Part shown: piece by piece, positions 1-11,240 of the stretch
Numbering within the stretch: the first letter of the stretch is position 1
Layout: each line of letters begins with the position of its first letter
Source of the DNA: Takakia lepidozioides
Taxonomy: Eukaryota > Streptophyta > Takakiopsida > Takakiales > Takakiaceae
Direction of reading: 5' to 3'
Assembly: GCA_030704615.1 (NCBI GenBank)
Contig: CM060731.1
Location: 35,340,001-35,404,000 of the forward strand
Length of the DNA stretch: 64,000 nucleotides
The notes under the pieces: model-generated
Database searches by the model: none
Told to the model about the DNA's origin: nothing
The model's input: the letters and a program-made list of their open reading frames with translations, nothing else
Translations under genes and position numbers: made by a program

Positions 1-1
1 C

Positions 2-730
2 GTGGGATGGAGGCTTTGGAGACCTATGAGCAAATGATAGGGGAAGGGGTGAAGCCCGACCATATCACGTCTGTGTGTTTGCAAGCCTGGCAGCCCTGGA
101 AATGAGCGAAGGGGTGCATGGTTGCATCGCAAAAGCAGGAGTTGGTGAGAAGAATGATGAAGGTCAGAGGGGTTAGAAAGGAGCCAGGTCGCTGCTGCAT
201 TGAGATTTGCAACAGGGTGCACACCTTCGCTGTAGATGACAGGTTGCATCCCAGAATTAAGGAAATCATGCTGAGCTGAGAAGATTGTCTGGGCAGATGA
301 AAGGAGGCGGGGTATGTGCCTGACACGTGCTTTGTATTTCATGATGTGGGGAAGGAGGAAAATGAATTTTCTCTTTGCCACCACAGTGAGAAGCTGGCCA
401 TTGGTTTTGGGCTGATCAGGTTTGTGTGTGTTTGCAGTGCGTGTGCAAGCCTGGCAGCCCTGGAGAAGGGCAAAAAGGTGCATGGTTGCATTGCCAAAGC
501 TGGAATTGTACCAGATGTGATTCTGAACAATACCCTCATGGACATGGATGCCAAATGTGGGAGGATGCGGAGGGAGTGTTCTTGCTTGCAGGATATGCCA
601 GCAGGGGCGCAGGATGGAGGCCTTGGAGACCTATGAACAAATGCTGGGGAAAAGGTGAAGTGCAACCACATCACGTTTGTGTGCGTTGGCAATGCTTGTG
701 CAAGCCTGACAGCCCTGGAAAAGGGAAAAG
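2..730 (+). pseudogene. Degenerate PPR-DYW gene fragments, block 1
   Basis: This stretch contains several pieces of plant organelle RNA-editing PPR genes of the DYW subgroup. At 4-100 a PPR repeat can be read ([11 protein letters not shown]). From about 150 to 420 an E/DYW-like region follows, including P-G-R-C-C-I-E and the diagnostic [11 protein letters not shown]. It then runs straight into another PPR repeat with [16 protein letters not shown] at about 430-490, and a further partial repeat at 610-730. The frame changes several times and stops interrupt it (near 177, 278 and 298), so it cannot encode a working editing factor. Repeats placed after the DYW end show the copies were rearranged or tandemly joined. 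The family assignment is confident; the parental gene is unknown. Confidence 0.8.
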
Positions 731-914
731 TGTGGGTCCAGATTCAGCAGCAGCGGCACAATTCATAAAATCAGGCACTGCTAATGAAGACACCTTCTTC
801 AAAACATTTCACCCTGTTTTCCCCTCTTATCGAAATCGTCCTTAAATTTTCATGTTCATTTCTGCAAGTTACTGGTTGAGTAAACCTTTGATAGTTTGCT
901 GAGATGTGGTGTCG

Positions 915-1440
915 TGGAACTCGATGCTTGCAGGGTATGCACAGCAGGGGCACTGGATGAGGCTTTGGCACCAGATGTTGTGTTTGGCACACTATGTAAA
1001 TCCACTAAGACCAGGGAGTAGTCGAGCAGCTCAGTCTGAACCCTTTCCTAGTGCCAACAAACTCTGATGTGGATTCACGCCAAGAAAGGTCTGGAAGCTG
1101 GAAAGCAGGTGCACACTCACAAACATCGCAGGGTATGCACAGCAGGGACGTGGGATGGTGGATTTGGAGACCTATAATCAAATTATGGGGGAAGGGGTGA
1201 AGCCCAACCACATCATGTTTTTGTGTGATTGCAATGCTTGTGCAAGCCTGGCAGCCCTGGAAAAGGTCAAAAGAGGTCTATGGTGACATTGTCAAAGCTG
1301 GAATTGTACCAGATGTCATTCTGAACTCTGCCCTGGTGGACATGTATGCCCAATGTGGGTGCATTGAGGATGCAAAGCAAGGAACTTATGTGTACTCTGT
1401 TTATGTACTGGGTGTGGCAGGGAGGCTTTGGAGATTGTGA
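915..1440 (+). pseudogene. Degenerate PPR fragments, block 2
   Basis: A second block of PPR debris on the same strand. Around 913-955 a W-N-S-M-L-A-G-Y-A-Q-Q-G segment is readable, at 1150-1210 a repeat resembling the one at 4-100 (G-E-G-V-K-P-N-H-I), and at 1225-1400 a repeat with [22 protein letters not shown]. These are the classical P/L/S repeat signatures. Frames shift between segments and no start or complete DYW domain is present. The recurring sequence around gcaagcctggcagccctgga at about 83, 446, 692 and 1242 shows that at least four related copies lie within 1.4 kb. Non-functional. Confidence 0.75.
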
Positions 1441-1755
1441 ATGGGTGATGCCTGGTAGGTGAATGTCATGTGTATTCTGATGCCTTTGCCAGTCTTTGAG
1501 CACTGAAAAAGTGCAGATGGATCTGTATGTATTTGTAAGCCTATAAGTTCTGATGTGAGGTTCTCTGGTTTTATGACAGGAACAAAACAATTGTGATCAG
1601 GAAGTGAAGGGCCATCTCCTATTGGAATTCCTCAATCAACATAGCTGGGCCTGAATAAAACATCAATGGACTAGGCCTTTCGTCTTCACTAGGCGTTGCT
1701 GCTAAAAAAATTCTATGTTTTTTTTTTTTTCCATGGGAATAACTTATGACCAAGA

Positions 1756-1975
1756 GTCAGTAGCTCAGTTGGTAAAGTGCACTGAGCGCCATCCGGATGA
1801 TCCTGGGGTCAAATCCTGCTACTTGACGGGTGTGGTATACTCTCCTCCTCCTCCTCTGCGCAGTGTCGCATCAGAAAGCCTTACGGCGAGGTTACTAAGA
1901 GGTTATTTTCTCGTCTCTCTCTATCAGGTGTTTATTTTTTAAATTATTATTTTTTAAAATTATTATTTTTTTAAA
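1756..1975 (+). mobile_element. tRNA-derived SINE-like unit
   Basis: Around 1759-1830 the sequence resembles a tRNA gene: a box A (tagctcagttgg), a box B-like ggtcaaatcc about 50 bases later, and ends that pair imperfectly (gtca with tgac and gtag with ctac, with one bulge). The T-arm is weak, so a functional tRNA is unlikely. It is followed by about 100 bases of unrelated body and then a T-rich/A+T tail of repeated ttattattttt units up to about 1975. A tRNA-like head, unrelated body and low-complexity tail are the build of a plant SINE. No target duplication was identified. Confidence 0.5.
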
Positions 1976-4850
1976 TTATGAAATTAACGCCAGCGTGTCA
2001 TCTCTGATAAGATGGCAGGCTGGTCTCCAACTTTGAATCTTCCTCACCCAATCTCGAGAATAACATGGAACTGAAGGGAATGTAACTTAATGTGAGGAAG
2101 ACTAATTTTATGAGTCACTTTGACGGTACAGCACTTTTGACTGCATGGTCGACCTCCTTGGACATAAGGCGATTGGATGGAAGAACTCTAGCCTGTTACT
2201 GTTGGCTCCTAGCAGCAAGGCAAGGATATGCTCATTGCAGAGGCAGGGATTAAATAGTTAAAAGAGTAAGGGAAGAGTATGGGTGCAGATATATCCAAAA
2301 GGCCCAGTTTTCAAGCAGAATTTCAAATCCACATTATAGTGTACAAGTATTGACTTTGATCCTGAGGAATTTATGTCTGAAGTGCTGCTGGAATGATCAC
2401 TCAAAGACCCACTTGCGGTGTGATATGACTTGATTTCATCACCTTCTATATCGATCACAAGCTTCCCTTTGCAGATTGCACTTGCTTAGTTCAATATAGG
2501 CAGGGAGTAGTAGGCTTTACTCTGATTTTCTACCCTCTTTGCCTTCTACATTTCTGACAGTCGAAATCTGTACTGTCATATGACATCCTCTCACACCTGA
2601 ACAGTGCCCTGCCATATACCTGAGGGAGTAAATTACAGGTAAGACTAAAGGAAAACAAAAAATAGAGCACACACAGTAGTTCAAAGCACTGCAGGGAATT
2701 TTCGATGACTATCTACTGTTATGAGAAATCACCTCATAACGCACAGCTAGGTATTATTCCCCTGTCCCTCCTTTATAGATCGAGGATAAACAGACTACAA
2801 CTACTCTAGCTGCACCATCCAGTTATAACATCCACCCATAATCCCCATGCTTGGAAAGTGAAACCCCTTTTTTTATGCTACACTCTATCCAACTAGAGCT
2901 ATAGACTGCTGGTTGGTATTTTTACTAATTCGGGAGTCTTTGTGATGTTATTGGGCAAGCTCTATCGGGATGGTTTGAATGATAATGGCAGTATCCTTGC
3001 TTCTGGGCACAAGACTGACCAGAATGCTGGACTTCTTCTCAAGACCAAGCTGCTTCAGCTTTGATCTGATACCTACCTTGAAAGAATGATCACGGCTACG
3101 AATGCGTGCTAGCTGGGAATTTCCAGTAGTCGGATAGGGATAGAAAGCGCCTGCATATTCTGTACAACCAGCATGTAGCCCAGTGGTAATGGGCACATAC
3201 CAAGTTGGATGTGGTTGTTGGTTCAAACCATGGTCTGGTGTGTCATGAAGGTGTCCACCTTTCAGCTGGAAGGCAGTAGCCCTTGTGGTGAAGAGACACC
3301 ATAAGTTACGCTCCCTTGGGGAGGCGTCATACTTCTTCTTCTACAACTCCAGGGTGTATGCTCATCCGCCTCCGGCAAATTCCAAAACAAGACAAACCCT
3401 AATGGTATCCCTATGCCTTCAATGGCAAGGACCTCTTCTTGAGATCAGCGCTTTCATCAGTTCATATGCACGATTGAACTTCTCTATGTACGCCTGATCC
3501 ACGTTGTGTAGGGATTGCCCGCATTGAATTGGAAGATTCGGGTCTCTTGTGGGGCAGAAAGCAGCAGTCTAGTGGAAGCTCATCGACAATTTTACAGGGT
3601 CGCACCTGGTCAAGTCGTCAAGTCCATGCGCACCGGAGCTTCACGCACAGTGTGTATCGAGCTTCCTACAACACGACGCCGTAGAAACTAGCATAATCGC
3701 CCACAACAGGTGTGGTGGCTCGTCGTTGGACAGTTTCGTTAAAAGGCACGTGGGAACCTGACAAGCTGCATCAATAGTTTTCCATTAATGTTGCAGTGTC
3801 GTTGGTGGTGTGACCACCACGCTTGTCACAAGTGAGAACTCGTTTCTCATCAGTCGAAAGGAGGGTGGTAGATAAGATGCCTTGGATATCCGAATCTGGC
3901 ACCCTGGCTTCTTTTTTAAGTCAGAAGAGTGCAGACAACAATAGTGTTGTGCGTTGTGAGCTGCCACTCTTCGGAATCAGATTCTCTGCTGACTAAGAGC
4001 TCCTATTCTGTCAGTTGCCAACGCAATTCCATCAGTGACGAAGGTCAACGAAGGTCAACACGAACATTTCAACCTGCCCAACGAACCTGCCTGGAAAAAT
4101 AAAATTTTAGAGTTCGAAATTGAATACAATATCACATTCCAAATGACAGAAGAGCCACCTTCGTTCAACTTAGGTCCAACAAATTTATATTCTTACCTAC
4201 ATCCCTGAACATTTTCGCAGCACACGATAAACCAAGGTAGAGATATAAATGGCTAAAAAACATGCAGAATTCTTCCATGTACATGCAACCTAGTTTCGAA
4301 TGTTGCAGTGACCAAAGAAGCCATAAAGAGGGTCACCTTCGTTCACCAAAGGTCATAGTGGATAGCTGGGCAACCCAAGATGTAAAAAATAGGAGGGCCG
4401 AAGGTACAAGCTTGACCCGGTCGGGTGTGATAAAATTCGGAGAAATCGACGGTGGGAATTCACATACATCTACCATAGATACAAATTGCACAATTGATAA
4501 ATGTAACAATAGAAAATGAGACACCCTCATACTCCCTGGGTCATGTATGAATGGAATATATATCTACACAATGACGACCAAGGAAAAAATAAAATGCGAC
4601 AAAATGGAAGAATGCATTAACTGGGGAATGCAGTTTTGAAAATTCGAGATGATGGGAGAATTTCACATGCTTCATAAATGTAACACAGGTGCTAACAAAA
4701 TGCAAGTATTTGACAAATATCTTATGGGGTTGTGTCATCTGATCTTATACACCACAACAAGCAAGGACATCACATGGGATTAAATAGCATTTTTTTGAAA
4801 TGTGACATGTATGGTCCCAAAATGTAAATATCCCAAATGTGATGAAATGT
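1976..4850. other. Non-coding stretch
   Basis: No gene could be supported here. Open frames are short and show no recognisable motif. The only structure noticed is a short direct repeat of cgaaggtcaa around 4040-4060, with related ttcgttcaa/aaggtca segments near 4160 and 4335-4355, perhaps a decayed repeat downstream of copy A. Confidence 0.5.
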
Positions 4851-4852
4851 GT

Positions 4853-5222
4853 TATTCACAAGTGTCCTCAGATCCCAAATCTATTACACAGTCAGGCAAA
4901 GCATCGACCGAGCTTGTGCCCATACTACTGCTGGACATGTCACATGCCTCGGTAGCCTCGTCCAGAACATAAACATAACTATCATTCCCAAATAATGACT
5001 TCTTCCGTGTCCAGGTGATGGTGTTATCCCACTCCTTGTCGTGATTTGATGTCGCTTGTCTTTGGGCCGCCACCTCTGTATACATTGGGAGCTCTGGAAA
5101 CAACTGTGGGCTCAGGGGCAACTCAGCGTCGTAGGTATACAATGGTCCTCCCATCCTCCGCCTCTTCACGACCGGTTGCCTGAGCATTTGTGGTTGTATG
5201 GTCAAAACCACATACAGAATGG
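4853..5222 (-). CDS. Possible alternative 3' exon of copy A
   Basis: An open segment of about 120 codons follows an AG acceptor (aatgctcag) near 5190. A matching donor (gtgagtgag) lies near 5275 behind a second open frame that overlaps the end of copy A's exon 3. It encodes a basic patch (K-R-R-R-M) followed by an acidic and Ser-rich tail ending D-L-G-S-E-D-T-C-E. Copies B and C also carry a basic or acidic C-terminal extension, so this could be a longer splice form of copy A. No domain is recognised; the link is inferred. Confidence 0.3.
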
Positions 5223-5324
5223 AAACGATTAATACAGCAACGTTACAAGCAGGGTAATGAAATGACTCACTCACAAATCGCCCTTGCCATCTGATCCGTC
5301 GACAATATATTTGACCACAGACTT

Positions 5325-7156
5325 TCAAGGAGGTTGCAAATCAGCTCGTCTTTTCTTCTGAATGGAATCATTAAATCGCCGTAAAACGTCTTCAAACAAC
5401 TCTTTGTCCCCCTCCATTGCAACGATGTATCTCCCGGATGTACTTGCCGCTTTCACCGAGTTCCCTACAGTAGTAATTTTGACGGAATGAGATCCAGCGA
5501 GATGTTGTGTAATTGTTAAAGCAATACCTGGGAAGCCAAAGCCAGAAGGCGCGATATGATGAAGGTTTTAAAAAGCAAAAAGTGTTAAATTGCCTACAAG
5601 CCAAACATATCCATAAATTTGTTAGAACTCCATATTGAAGGACCTCTGTCCCTAAATTGCTCACCTCGAAAGAACTGCAACTGTTTGGACTCTTCTAGTT
5701 ACACAGCCATACTCTGTCATTACAAATGCCCAAATCACCAGATAAGAGGAGGAATGAGAAAATATTACCTGTTGATGCCGTGATATCCAAAACCCTCGCA
5801 CCCTCAGAGGAACATAATTCCATGAGTGTTTGATAGAACGCAGGGGATTTCTCTTTGCGTCCTCTGTAAGGGTTGCCTTCGGTGGATACTGTCATCTCAG
5901 ATGCTGGAAGATAGTGTCTCAACAGATCCCCGGTGAAACAATCCAGGTTCTTTGAAAAAACAAACCCTTGTTCACTGATCTGAAAGTCCTTGCAGGACTC
6001 CAGCACCAAATAATGCACTTTGAAGACAAATGTCTGTGCACATACAGAGGAAGGGAAACAGATTAGCACTCCAACAAATACCACCACAAGTGATGGAAAT
6101 GTAAATGAAAAGGGAAACAGATTAGCACTCCAAGAAACACCACCACAAATGCCTGAAATGTAAAGCATAAGATCTCACCTTCCCTGTGTTGCAATTCAAA
6201 GCTCTGTCGTTGATGCATGTCCACGTCCTGAACAGTCTCATCTCCTTCTTCCTCATGTGCCTATGTATCGTCGACGTCCGCAGATCACTTGACGCCACAA
6301 CAATGAAGCAACCATTATCATCCATGAGCTGGTACGCTATCTCAAATGCGTGGAGCATGTTCTCATGAGAATACTCATTCCACTCTGGGACATCATCATC
6401 GCAGGGGGTCAATGACGGATCAACAGGATCGACACTGTGACCATCCGGAAGCTCACAGAACACCATGTCCGCAGTTTCAAGGTTACGTGTCCCAGTATTC
6501 TCACATCCGACATCACCAAGGAACTTGGAGATAGAATACAACAAGGACTCATTTTCCATCTTCTCGGATTTAATGAGGGTTGCCAATGTTTTTAAATCCC
6601 CCTGCAAACACAAAACCTTGGAATCCGGGGTAGCAAAAGAAGAACCAATGAACCAGGCTGCCCAAACCATGTCGTCACTTTTAGTTCCACTATGTCTTCT
6701 CTTCTTCTTGTTCTGGGTTCCGTCATTTGCACTTCCTGCGAGTTTCGACTCTCCACGACCAGATGCAGATTGTTCTTTGTCTCCCTTGTTCCTCTTGCCC
6801 ACTGTGATGTACTGTCTCCATTTGTTTTTTGCTTTTTCAGCTTCCAAAGCTGCAATCCTTTCATCTTCCAAAGCAGTTGCGGTGTTAAGGGCCTCTCGAC
6901 GTCGTAGTTGTCGCTGGGTATTCTCAGTATCGGACGCCCCGGTCGGATTGTCCTTACCAACCTTGGCCTCCTCAACAGCAATCTTTTGTCTCTCACCAGC
7001 CGGACCTTCCTTGGCAGGGTAGTCCAGATACCAGGGGCATAGAGATGCACAAACAGGGGTGATGTTCCCAGACTGGTCAGCTGTGTACATAGTAATTTTG
7101 TCGTTGTCATCAGTCGTCCAAGCCTCGGCGACAGAGGGTAGATGATCAAATGCCAT
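5325..7156 (-). CDS. Predicted beta-class amino-methyltransferase-like protein, copy A (intact)
   Basis: Spliced gene of a family present three times in this window. Predicted exons (minus strand): 7156-6179, 6033-5769, 5464-5325; all junctions are GT-AG (donors gtgaga, gtaata; acceptors gcacag, ctgtag) and the join is open for 460 codons. The N-terminus has M-Y-T (residues 23-25) and C-P-W-Y-L-D-Y-P (40-47), then a Lys/Glu-rich segment with a possible nuclear signal. Next comes L-Q-G-D-L-K-T-L, then the degenerate DPPY-like E-L-P-D-G (about 235), G-C-F-I-V-V-A-S and R-T-W-T-C-I-N. After the first intron comes T-F-V-F-K-V, then K-S-P-A-F-Y-Q-T-L, and V-L-D-I-T-A-S-T-G with the second intron inside its glycine loop, then S-G-R-Y-I-V-A-M-E-G-D. 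This order (IV before I) is that of beta-class N4-cytosine/N6-adenine methyltransferases. Activity is doubtful because the catalytic motif departs from D-P-P-Y/N-P-P-Y. An upstream exon, as hinted by B and C, may exist; an alternative 3' exon could lie at 4853-5220. Confidence 0.62.
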
Positions 7157-7165
7157 GAACCTCAA

Positions 7166-7640
7166 GAAGATACTTGAGACAACGACAATACGAGGTTAAT
7201 GTGCGTGTACGCTCCTCTTATAATATGTACATCATTGTAAAAGTTGGTATACAGAGGTCCATGCAGTCAATCGAGCTCATCCACTGCCCACCTACGTCAA
7301 ACGAAGGTTAAAGAACATAACAAATATCTGCGGCTATGACGGATGTTGATTGCCGGCAGACTAGTGTACAGTGTGTAGATTTAAATAAAATTTACAAATT
7401 GTTAAGCATCAGACATCACATCAAATAACCACCCCATGTAGCTGCATTGATCGCCCTCCCGAAATAAAGAAAGAAAAAGAAAACATTCAGAGAAATTGAG
7501 AAACCCAAGCCCTCCATAGCATCCCGACACTGAGCCTTGAAGGAAACAACAAATACCGACGCACACACCTATGGCACTCCTAACATTGGGTTGGATCCTA
7601 TGCAATAGGAAACTAGCACCACGCACACTACACCATTTTA
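7166..7640. other. Spacer between copy A and the Helitron
   Basis: No gene is supported. The region should contain the 3' end of the Helitron and the promoter or upstream exons of copy A, but I could not fix a CTRR end with a hairpin by eye. Confidence 0.4.
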
Positions 7641-8373
7641 AATTTAATGTTGTTTTGGAAATGGCTCAATTCTTCGATTGTTTATGCAATCTCTCAAGTG
7701 GGTTTTCATGGTGGATGTTGCGTATCGGGAATGTGCGGGATTTAATCCGAATGCTATATCCGTGGCATAAGCTATTGCAAATACGTCACAGGATGAACCG
7801 TCAGTCTGTTGCATGACATCGGCATAGAAATAATTGAATTGTGGGACAAGGATTAATTTTGTGAGATGTTGTTCTATTTCGTTCGGTAGCCGCTTATCCG
7901 TGGGCATGCTGGAATCAAACACCGTACATTGACAATTAGTTTCATTTGGATTTATCATTGTTAGAATCCAATGGTTGTTGTTGACGAACACGTGCTGCAA
8001 ACACTTCTTGGTGTATTTCGTTCTGCCTAGTAGAGTCGAATATGCATGTTGCTGGTAGTTTTGTGTTTCCAGTTCCTGATGAAATAGTATTTTCACACAA
8101 CCATCCATTGTCATCCAAGATGATTTGTTCGTCGTGCGCTGTCAATAGGAGATCTTCGTGCCAATATGTTTCTTGGCGGAAATTTGTGTCGGATTGTTTG
8201 TCTTCGGAATCGATTTCTATGATTTCGAGCGGTGTGGGAGCTAATTCTGAGCAAGTTTGGTTTTCATTTGATTCTATCGGTGTGGGATGTTCGGCTTCAG
8301 ATTTGGTTGGCATTTTTATTTCTCCGAATGTGTGTCTTGGTTGGAGTGTTTTGGCGGCAAGGTTTGTATTCAC
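7641..8373 (-). pseudogene. Ulp1/C48-like cysteine protease region of the Helitron
   Basis: Two overlapping frames (8373-7942 and 8114-7644) are best joined by a frameshift near 8085-8110. The first gives an acidic leader ending W-L-C-E-N-T-I, resembling the W-L-N-D-x-x-I start of C48 (Ulp1/SENP-like) peptidases. The second gives N-N-H-W-I-L-T-M-I (candidate catalytic His in H-W), an Asp in V-F-D-S-S, and Q-Q-T-D-G-S-S-C-D-V-F-A-I-A-Y-A, with oxyanion Gln and nucleophile Cys. Order and spacing of His, Asp, Gln and Cys fit the family. In Helitrons, OTU-type proteases are better known; a C48-like domain at the C-terminal side of PIF1 is less usual. Function in transposition is unknown. Confidence 0.6.
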
Positions 8374-8444
8374 CGTGCTGACGTGGTTTTGTGTGATTTT
8401 TGTTTTTGGACATTACAATCGGCTTGTGGAGCCATGAACTCGAG

Positions 8445-9831
8445 TTAGCCTGTCTTAAATTTGGCTCCTTGGATGTCTTCGAACTTAATGTCCCGAAATA
8501 TTACTAGTCCTTGTAGGGAACGCAAACGAGACAGTGTGACGTAAATGTTGTGCATGTTCAAGGGGTGTCCATCTGGTGGTTTTTGCAAGTCGATGATTAT
8601 CCTGTCGAAAGTTTTGTCTTGGCCTTTGTAGTCGGTTAGGCAGTATGCGGGTATCAGAGGCAATTGACGTTTGCTGATTTTGAATTTCTTTGGTTTTTTC
8701 AGTTCATCCTCCGTGTGGTGATAATCGAACGTTCTTGAAACGGGTGTGATGGGCACTACGTTTTCTGGGAGATTTTCTAAATTTATGTTGCTCAATGTTT
8801 GGTGTTGACTGATGAATTCCCCAAAGTCGATTAATACGTGATTTGGCGGGTGCATTAAATTACTTTCCCGTATGATCCAATCGTCTTCTGTTGTCGAGAT
8901 CCCCACTATTTGTCCGACTGCACCGTTTACAAGCCCCAATCTAGGATACAAATTGTCGGTTAGCATGACTGTCATTCCTTTATACAATCTCAAAAATGGA
9001 AGAAGGTTGTGGCTTCTATTCCCGGGTACGGTCTGTCGGATTGCGAATTGGAACTCGTCGCGGAATGCGTGTTTTTTGTAGGTGTCTGTGGCTACTATGG
9101 TATAGGACGCGTAGTTAGATTTACGTGTGTAGTATTCTATCATTTGGTGATTGATGGCGTTCTTTAACTGGTTTCGAGGTACAATGTACGTTGCTTTATC
9201 CCATGGTTCGTTGAAGAGGTTGATTTTCAGGTTTGACATAAATCTTGTTTGTAATAGTTCGAAGTCCGTTTGGGTGAAGTTGTCCTCACGTAGATTCTGT
9301 AGCAATTTCGCATATTGTAGATCGTGGGCTTGTCTCATTTGCTGGGTCAATATGATTGTGTTAGGCCGTATATAATTTTCCCATAGGCTCTTGTCTATAT
9401 TTTGTGAATGTGAATATGGGTTGTATGTTCGTTGAATATAGAGGCGCGTCAGTGACTGGTGGAAACTGCATGAAATCGCCCATGAACATTATGTTGAGTC
9501 CTCCGAATGGTAACATGTTCGATTTGAATTTTTGTAACTTCAGATGGATATCGGCGATCATGTTGCATCCGACCATAGACACTTCGTCTATAATCAAATA
9601 GTCTGTCCTGGACCATTCGTTTATGAAACTTTTTGTGTCGGATTCGTTGACAGTCTGGCTGATTTTCAGTCCCAATAGAGCGTGGATGGTTGATCCCCCT
9701 ATGAGGGTTGCGGCGTTTGCTGTGTAGGCACCGATTTTCAGTATTTTGGGTCTCTTGGTTTTTATAAAGTACGTTTGGATTGCTTTAATTATTTCTGTCT
9801 TTCCCGTTCCGGCAGCACCTCCCACGTACAT
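8445..9831 (-). pseudogene. PIF1-like SF1B helicase domain of the Helitron
   Basis: Two frames (9831-9361 and 9350-8445) form a PIF1-family DNA helicase, with one frame change near 9355. The first carries Walker A (G-G-A-A-G-T-G-K-T-E), Walker B (Y-L-I-I-D-E-V-S-M-V) and a G-D-F-M-Q-F-P-P motif. The second carries L-R-L-Y-K-G-M, Y-K-G-Q-D-K-T-F-D and the motif VI-like Y-V-T-L-S-R-L-R-S. In the family this enzyme unwinds DNA during rolling-circle transposition. A start segment rich in conserved L-N-x-x-Q residues is readable upstream near 9900 in another frame. The motifs are all preserved; only indels break it. Confidence 0.85.
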
Positions 9832-9871
9832 TACGTTTGTTTTCTTCCATCGAGATGGTGATTTTGTGGAT

Positions 9872-10672
9872 CTATGAAACGTTCAAATGCTGATTCTTGC
9901 GAAGTGTTGAGCTTGTATTTTTTTTTATCACAAAATATTTAGCTATTTGATGTTGATCTGCATTGTGCACGATATCAGGATCTACATCGTAATTGTCGTC
10001 ATCTGTGATATCCATTGATTCGGTTTTTGGAATTTCTCTCAATTCTGGATTTTTGTGTTGGAGGTTAATGTTTTTGGATGACTGAGTTGTTTTTGCAAAC
10101 TCGTACAGGTCGTTGTCAATGCTGGTGGGCAGATTTTTGGATTCGCGTAATGTTTTCAACCATTTATTGATTTGGGTTCTATTTGATTTTTTTGTTGCAG
10201 TTTGGATCATTCTTTTTTTTGGTGCGGTATGGTGTTGTGGTGATATTTTCCCGTTGGCATCCGTAACGAGCTTGTTGGTAACCTCGGTTACATATTGATT
10301 TTCGCTTGTATTGCACATGAGATATTCGATTTGTAATTTCTGGCCTTTTTTGACTATGTCTTCTGTATGTTGTTGCGACGCTGAATTGTCGTCCACATAT
10401 ATATCGTCGTCATCGTCATCATGCATTTTGTCTGGCATCTCATTGTATAAGGGGTCGATGTTGATGTCTTCTGGATTCTCTTCATCATCTGGATTTTCGT
10501 TATTCAGTAACAGTCTGTCGGAGTCTCGTGATTCTTTGCATTCGTGGAGCATGTCGATATTTGCGATGATTTTTCTGTTGAATTCCGAATATTTTGGATA
10601 AAGTTCGTCGAGAGTGTCTTCCCAACTTTGTTGTGATCTTGACTTTAAGTCGTGGATAGATCTCCATGGCAT
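9872..10672 (-). pseudogene. Helitron inter-domain linker
   Basis: A 266-codon open segment between the Rep side and the helicase. It is acidic, with an Asp run near the middle (D-D-D-D-D-D), and followed by Lys/Asn-rich sequence. No known domain is visible. Its place and strand make it the variable linker of the Helitron polyprotein. Near its end (about 9925) the frame must shift to reach the helicase. Confidence 0.6.
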
Positions 10673-10738
10673 GAACAGAATACAAATAGCGCGAGCGTAC
10701 GTTGCCGCATCATTTTTTTTCGAAGGTATTTTGTAACC

Positions 10739-11185
10739 TTATATTACCGGCACTTTGGTTACGTAGGATTCGTATACACTGTGGGTGTCACTTTGCGGAT
10801 GTTCATGCATGAATTTGTAGTAGTACGGGCTTTTCACCTTGCACGATTTGCTGCAGAACTCGTAAAGTGACATTTCTCCGAACTTGTGTGGCCTGCTTTG
10901 GTAGTCGATGCGGAAATTATATATAATCAACTTGTCGTTATGTTCGGATCTTTCGACTTTGAATGTTTCGAAGGTATTTCCGGGGTCGTTATCGTCAGGT
11001 GTGTTATTCAGATCATTGTTTCCATCTTCGTTCGATCGAAATTGTTCTTGTTCATGGATCCATGCCGATAAACTATACCACGGTAGATATGCAAACTGGT
11101 GGTCTGTCAAATGGTCTGGATATTTCATCAGATAACTGACTGCCCTTGTTGCCAATATCTCTTGTTGGGATCCAATCGTGTTCAA
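10739..11185 (-). pseudogene. Helitron central region
   Basis: Open segment of 148 codons just downstream of Rep in the reading direction. It begins S-Q-Q-E-I-L-A-T-R-A-V-S-Y-L-M and contains Y-L-P-W-Y-S-L and S-L-Y-E-F-C, typical of the region between Rep and helicase of Helitron proteins. It is separated from the Rep frame by an indel around 11190-11240. Confidence 0.65.
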
Positions 11186-11240
11186 ACATCAAATCAACAA
11201 TTTCCGGCACTTGTCGACTGAATGTTCGGAATATAGATCG

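Noticed and set aside
6465-7022. Plus-strand 185-codon frame opposite copy A
   Set aside because: Antisense shadow of the first exon of copy A, which has motif support on the minus strand.
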